A DNA stretch of 64,000 nucleotides from NCBI GenBank assembly GCA_039720395.1, contig CM077832.1:26647763-26711762 (forward strand), written 5' to 3'. Source of the stretch: Liquidambar formosana (taxonomy: Eukaryota; Streptophyta; Magnoliopsida; Saxifragales; Altingiaceae). A model generated the notes under the pieces. The model was not told where the DNA came from. It searched no databases and saw only the letters and a list, made by a program, of their open reading frames with translations. Below, in pieces: positions 61,201-64,000 of the stretch (position 1 is the stretch's first letter; every line of letters starts with the position of its first letter). Made by a program: the position numbers and the translations under genes.

Positions 61201-62606
61201 GTGTTTAGGGCATATAGGAGCATATTAGGGTTTTGTTTTTCTTTTGATTTTTGTTCTTTGCATGAGTATTAGGTCATTATATGCATGTTTAGTATTCTGT
61301 CCAGATTTGATTTAGACCTTCCAATGATTATTTGGATATAATATTGAATGGTTTGAGCATGATAATTGCCCTATAGCATACATAAGGTGATTAATTGGTG
61401 TTTTCTCGATGTTTCAGGATATTTGGCACATGGTAAGTGGTTCATGGTAAGTTTTGTATGAATTGTTCTTTTCTCCCCCCATTGGGTTATTGTCTTTACT
61501 TTGGATTAGAAGTTCTAAATTTCCAACTTCTATAAAATTCTGTTTTATTTAGAATTCTATTCTCTTTTGAATTCAAATCATTTTGGAAGTCTATTCGAGT
61601 TAGAATTCTATTCTTTCTCAAATACCTACTTTTTCTCAAACTATTTTTGCAAACTCCTAAGTTTTAAAACCTTTCTTAAGTTGGAAACTTAGGGTTTATA
61701 ATTCATTGTAAAGGGAGTAACCCCTTCTCAATCGAACTATGTGGACTTTGATCCTTGCATCTTTGTATGTAAGGTACGTAAGCGTTCATTTGATGTTCAA
61801 GTCCACCCTAGGATACTAAGTATCTTAGGTTTTCCTTTTTCTTTTTTTCTTTTTTCCATCACATATGATTGCTAGAGGAGTAGGATGAATCTGTTTCTTG
61901 TTCTCATATCTCTCTTACATGCTTTCCATATCTCTTTTATTTACTCATAGATGTTTACATGCTTTTTGGATGTTTACATGCTTTATGGATGTTCATGTAT
62001 GAATGTGGATGATTTATGGATGATTCTTTACATATGCATGGTGACTAATTAGGAAGTGATTGAAATAGCCCATATAAATTCAGAGACCCATTTTGGGGCG
62101 ATGTGAGTTCCTATGGGATGTTTCTTAGAACCTTCCCACATCGTAACTTTGTCTCCGAATCTTCTCTTGTTTTGTTAAGACTTGTTTTTCCTTGATTGGA
62201 GTCATGTGTTTGGTTTTCAAAGGTTTCCTTTTAAAACTATTTTCATGGTTTTCCTTTTTTCCTTAAAAAAAATAAGGTGGCGACTCCTTGTTTGTTATGT
62301 TTTTCTTTTTTGTGAACCTTTTAAAAACCAGATTTTTATTCATTTAAATATCTACAAGTCTTTTTAAAAGAAGGGTTTTCCCGATTGAAACCTGTGGTTC
62401 ACAGCTATAGTGATATATATACGACTTAGGTGGACCAGCATTTTGCCAGGATAGAGATTGACATGCGCACTATGCGAAACTCCTTGACAGCCATCGAGCA
62501 TTATGCACGCCACACTGCACCTTCTCCTCCACCGCCTCCACCGCCTTCGGTACCAAAGGATCAAGACGCTCCTGCCCTTCCCGAGCATATTGACTTGGAT
62601 CCCTAG
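58204..62606 (+). pseudogene. Envelope-like / plant transposon protein ORF, broken
   Basis: ATG at 58204 opens MSPKTKNPSKHSTTGEGSS, a Pro-rich stretch, then FISLKAQRKYDEDFSC and a hydrophobic segment (about 58430-58520). After frameshifts the strand gives NILPRNGRRDHVLYFDIF (about 58830) and SLPYGFALTRVFEHFHIPLD (about 58970). This pattern recalls the third ORF of SIRE-type elements and the related putative plant transposon protein family. A Gln/Pro-rich tail follows (59220-59340), cut by a solo LTR at 59474-62403 and ending in a Pro-rich piece and a stop near 62606. Whether it ever acted as an envelope is unknown. Confidence 0.55.
59474..62403 (+). mobile_element. Solo LTR, family A relative (copy 5)
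   Basis: 2930 bp, TGTAGACACCCCATTTTCAC to GTGGTTCACA. Flanks ACTAC (59469-59473) and GCTAT (62404-62408) fit a duplication with two transitions. It keeps the family layout (TATA at 60338, the GAACTATGTGGACTTTGATC segment at about 61735, GGTGGCGACTCC at about 62276), but the body is clearly diverged; its GC-rich block reads GTGACCGGTTCACCCAACC (about 60113). Confidence 0.8.
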
Positions 62607-62839
62607 ATTTTTATCTGATGAAAAAAGGGAGAGATGTTTTGGATGATGTATTTCTAGACACATTTGACACATTTTGACACATCTTTATATTTTAGTTTAC
62701 TACAACTCTTAATTACATGGCTCTTTTGGATATATATAAACTTCTGATGAGAACTACATTCACAGTTGATTATATACAGTTTACATACTTTTAAATGCTT
62801 TGTGCCTAATTTGTCGTTACTTTTATCTATGCATATCAT

Positions 62840-62848
62840 AAAGGGGAG
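62840..62848 (+). promoter_or_regulatory. Upstream polypurine tract
   Basis: AAAGGGGAG, a second possible plus-strand primer about 80 bp before the LTR. Sireviruses are known for several such tracts. Confidence 0.55.
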
Positions 62849-62914
62849 CTTTTGCTCCATATATTTGCTCATTTTATATCCTTATCTGCTAAATACATCA
62901 ACAGTTTGTCATCA

Positions 62915-62930
62915 TAAAAAAGGAGGAGAT
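62915..62930 (+). promoter_or_regulatory. Polypurine tract at the 3' LTR
   Basis: TAAAAAAGGAGGAGAT directly before the LTR start TGTTGG. Confidence 0.8.
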
Positions 62931-64000
62931 TGTTGGCCCTAAGGTTACTTGACCAAGGGCATATCCGAGATTTTGATGATAACAAAGGATCGATATTAAT
63001 ACTAATGGTTTAATATGTCAAGACAATGATCAAAGCTAGGTATTTAAACACAACTTATATCAAGCATAAGCAAGGATCGACTGTCTCAAGACATATCTAT
63101 GACATGGCACATCAAGCACAAACTTAAGACATCAAGGACAATCAGGCATAGCATCATATGAGTATAGAAGGCATGCAAAAGATCTACAAACACTTAAGAC
63201 CAAGCTAGCATTATCAATGAAGATATTTAGATAGTTATGAGTGAGGTTTTAGGTTCCTATTGTACATGATTGCTCATGTCGATGTTCTATTGACTTAAAT
63301 GGACCTTAGGACCCTTGATTGAACTGATTTCATCAAATGGATAAAGCCTAAGTTGGTATAATTGATCTTAATTGGTTAAGTGCCTATTTGGGATAGATTT
63401 AGAGTAGAATCAGAAGCTAAATCAGAAGCTGAATCAGAATCAGGGGGGAGGCAGCTTGAGCAAATTGGCCTCAAAATCTCTTTTTGGGCTTACAATCACT
63501 TTTCTCATTTTTTATCCAGACACTCTTAAAAGTGATTATGGGCCATCAGAAGAGATTTTGGGCCTCCCAGAATCTCATCCAAACAGGCACTAAATCTTGT
63601 GATAAAAATCAATTCTAGTTCAATTCTGCCCATTTCAGTCAACTCATTCTTCATTCAGTCGACTCATTTGAGCAGTAGAGTTCCCCTATTTTTGTCTTCT
63701 GATTCTGCCTAAATCAGTCAACTGAATTCTCAATTTAGTCTACTGAATAAGCAAATCAGTCGACTGAATTGTATATTCAGTCGAGTGATTCTGCAATATC
63801 AGAACTCCAACAGCTAGTTTTTGAAAGGTTGTTAGTGTATTTAATGCCACCAAACGGTTCTTTCCCGGCATTTATTGCTTAAAACGGTCATATTATTCAT
63901 ATTGTCTATATAAAGAATGATTCAAATGCATTTATGATTACCAATACAAGAGCATTCATTGTTATTAATCTTCTAGCCCTAAATTTATAACAGATCATTT
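62931..64000 (+). mobile_element. 3' LTR of the Sirevirus-like element (cut by the window end)
   Basis: Starts TGTTGGCCCTAAGGTTACTT after the polypurine tract and continues at least 1070 bp. It holds TCAGTCGACTGA-type palindromes at 63640-63795 and a TATATAAA box at 63907-63914. It shares no clear sequence with the copia LTR at 27130. Confidence 0.8.
63907..63914 (+). promoter_or_regulatory. TATA box of the 3' LTR
   Basis: TATATAAA, shortly downstream of the palindrome cluster; probably marks the U3 promoter. Confidence 0.6.

Larger units (their letters stand above)
62607..62930 (+). other. Untranslated 3' region of the Sirevirus-like element
   Basis: Runs from the envelope-like stop to the 3' LTR, with two purine tracts. 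Confidence 0.7.

Noticed and set aside
1..64000. tRNA, rRNA or other structured RNA genes
   Set aside because: None recognised on either strand by eye; the TGGTATTAGAGCC site at 40498 is a tRNA-complementary primer site, not a tRNA gene.

Overview
The window is nuclear DNA from a flowering plant, probably a woody dicot or magnoliid, though the species cannot be fixed from sequence alone. The reasons are AT-rich introns of up to 6.5 kb, one intron-rich conserved plant gene, and dense nested plant retrotransposons (L1-type LINEs, Ty1/copia of the Sirevirus type, gypsy-type solo LTRs) plus a hAT DNA transposon.

Region 1 (1-22.99 kb) is dominated by one host gene on the minus strand, the WD40 protein TORMOZ (TOZ/UTP13/TBL3-like), a subunit of the UTP-B part of the small-subunit processome. 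Ten coding exons between 22761 and 4624 give about 622 codons. The C-terminal quarter, including the Utp13 domain, is not present, so the gene must run past position 1 or be truncated. Its introns hold three L1-type LINE fragments in the gene's own orientation, a LINE ORF1 relic, several small inverted-repeat (MITE-like) elements and a small relative of the large hAT element. Two oddities are a GC-AG intron and a one-base frameshift in a C run of exon 5.

Region 2 (23-27.1 kb) has no host gene; most of it resembles a decayed gypsy-type LTR.

Region 3 (27.1-40.5 kb) is a copia LTR (27130-40496, followed by a primer binding site) split by an 11.7-kb hAT element (27984-39680). The hAT element has an 8-bp target duplication, CAGGG-type termini and a broken BED/DUF659/hAT-C transposase gene on the minus strand. 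It is itself interrupted by a 2.8-kb solo LTR (35949-38746) and by another LTR-like insertion ending at 32045.

Region 4 (40.5-64 kb) is a nest inside a Sirevirus-like copia element. Its decayed integrase, reverse transcriptase/RNase H and envelope-like parts are split by solo LTRs at 45640-56153 and 59474-62403. The first contains an inverted solo LTR (47923-52242), which holds a copia solo LTR (49870-51516), and also a 3.3-kb LTR element (52571-55882). Two polypurine tracts and the start of a 3' LTR (62931 onward) close the window. The left copia LTR (27130) and the right one (62931) belong to different families, so the region between them is a chimera or two elements joined by deletion.

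No intact transposon protein is present: every mobile gene carries stops, frameshifts or insertions. The only gene likely to serve the host is TOZ.
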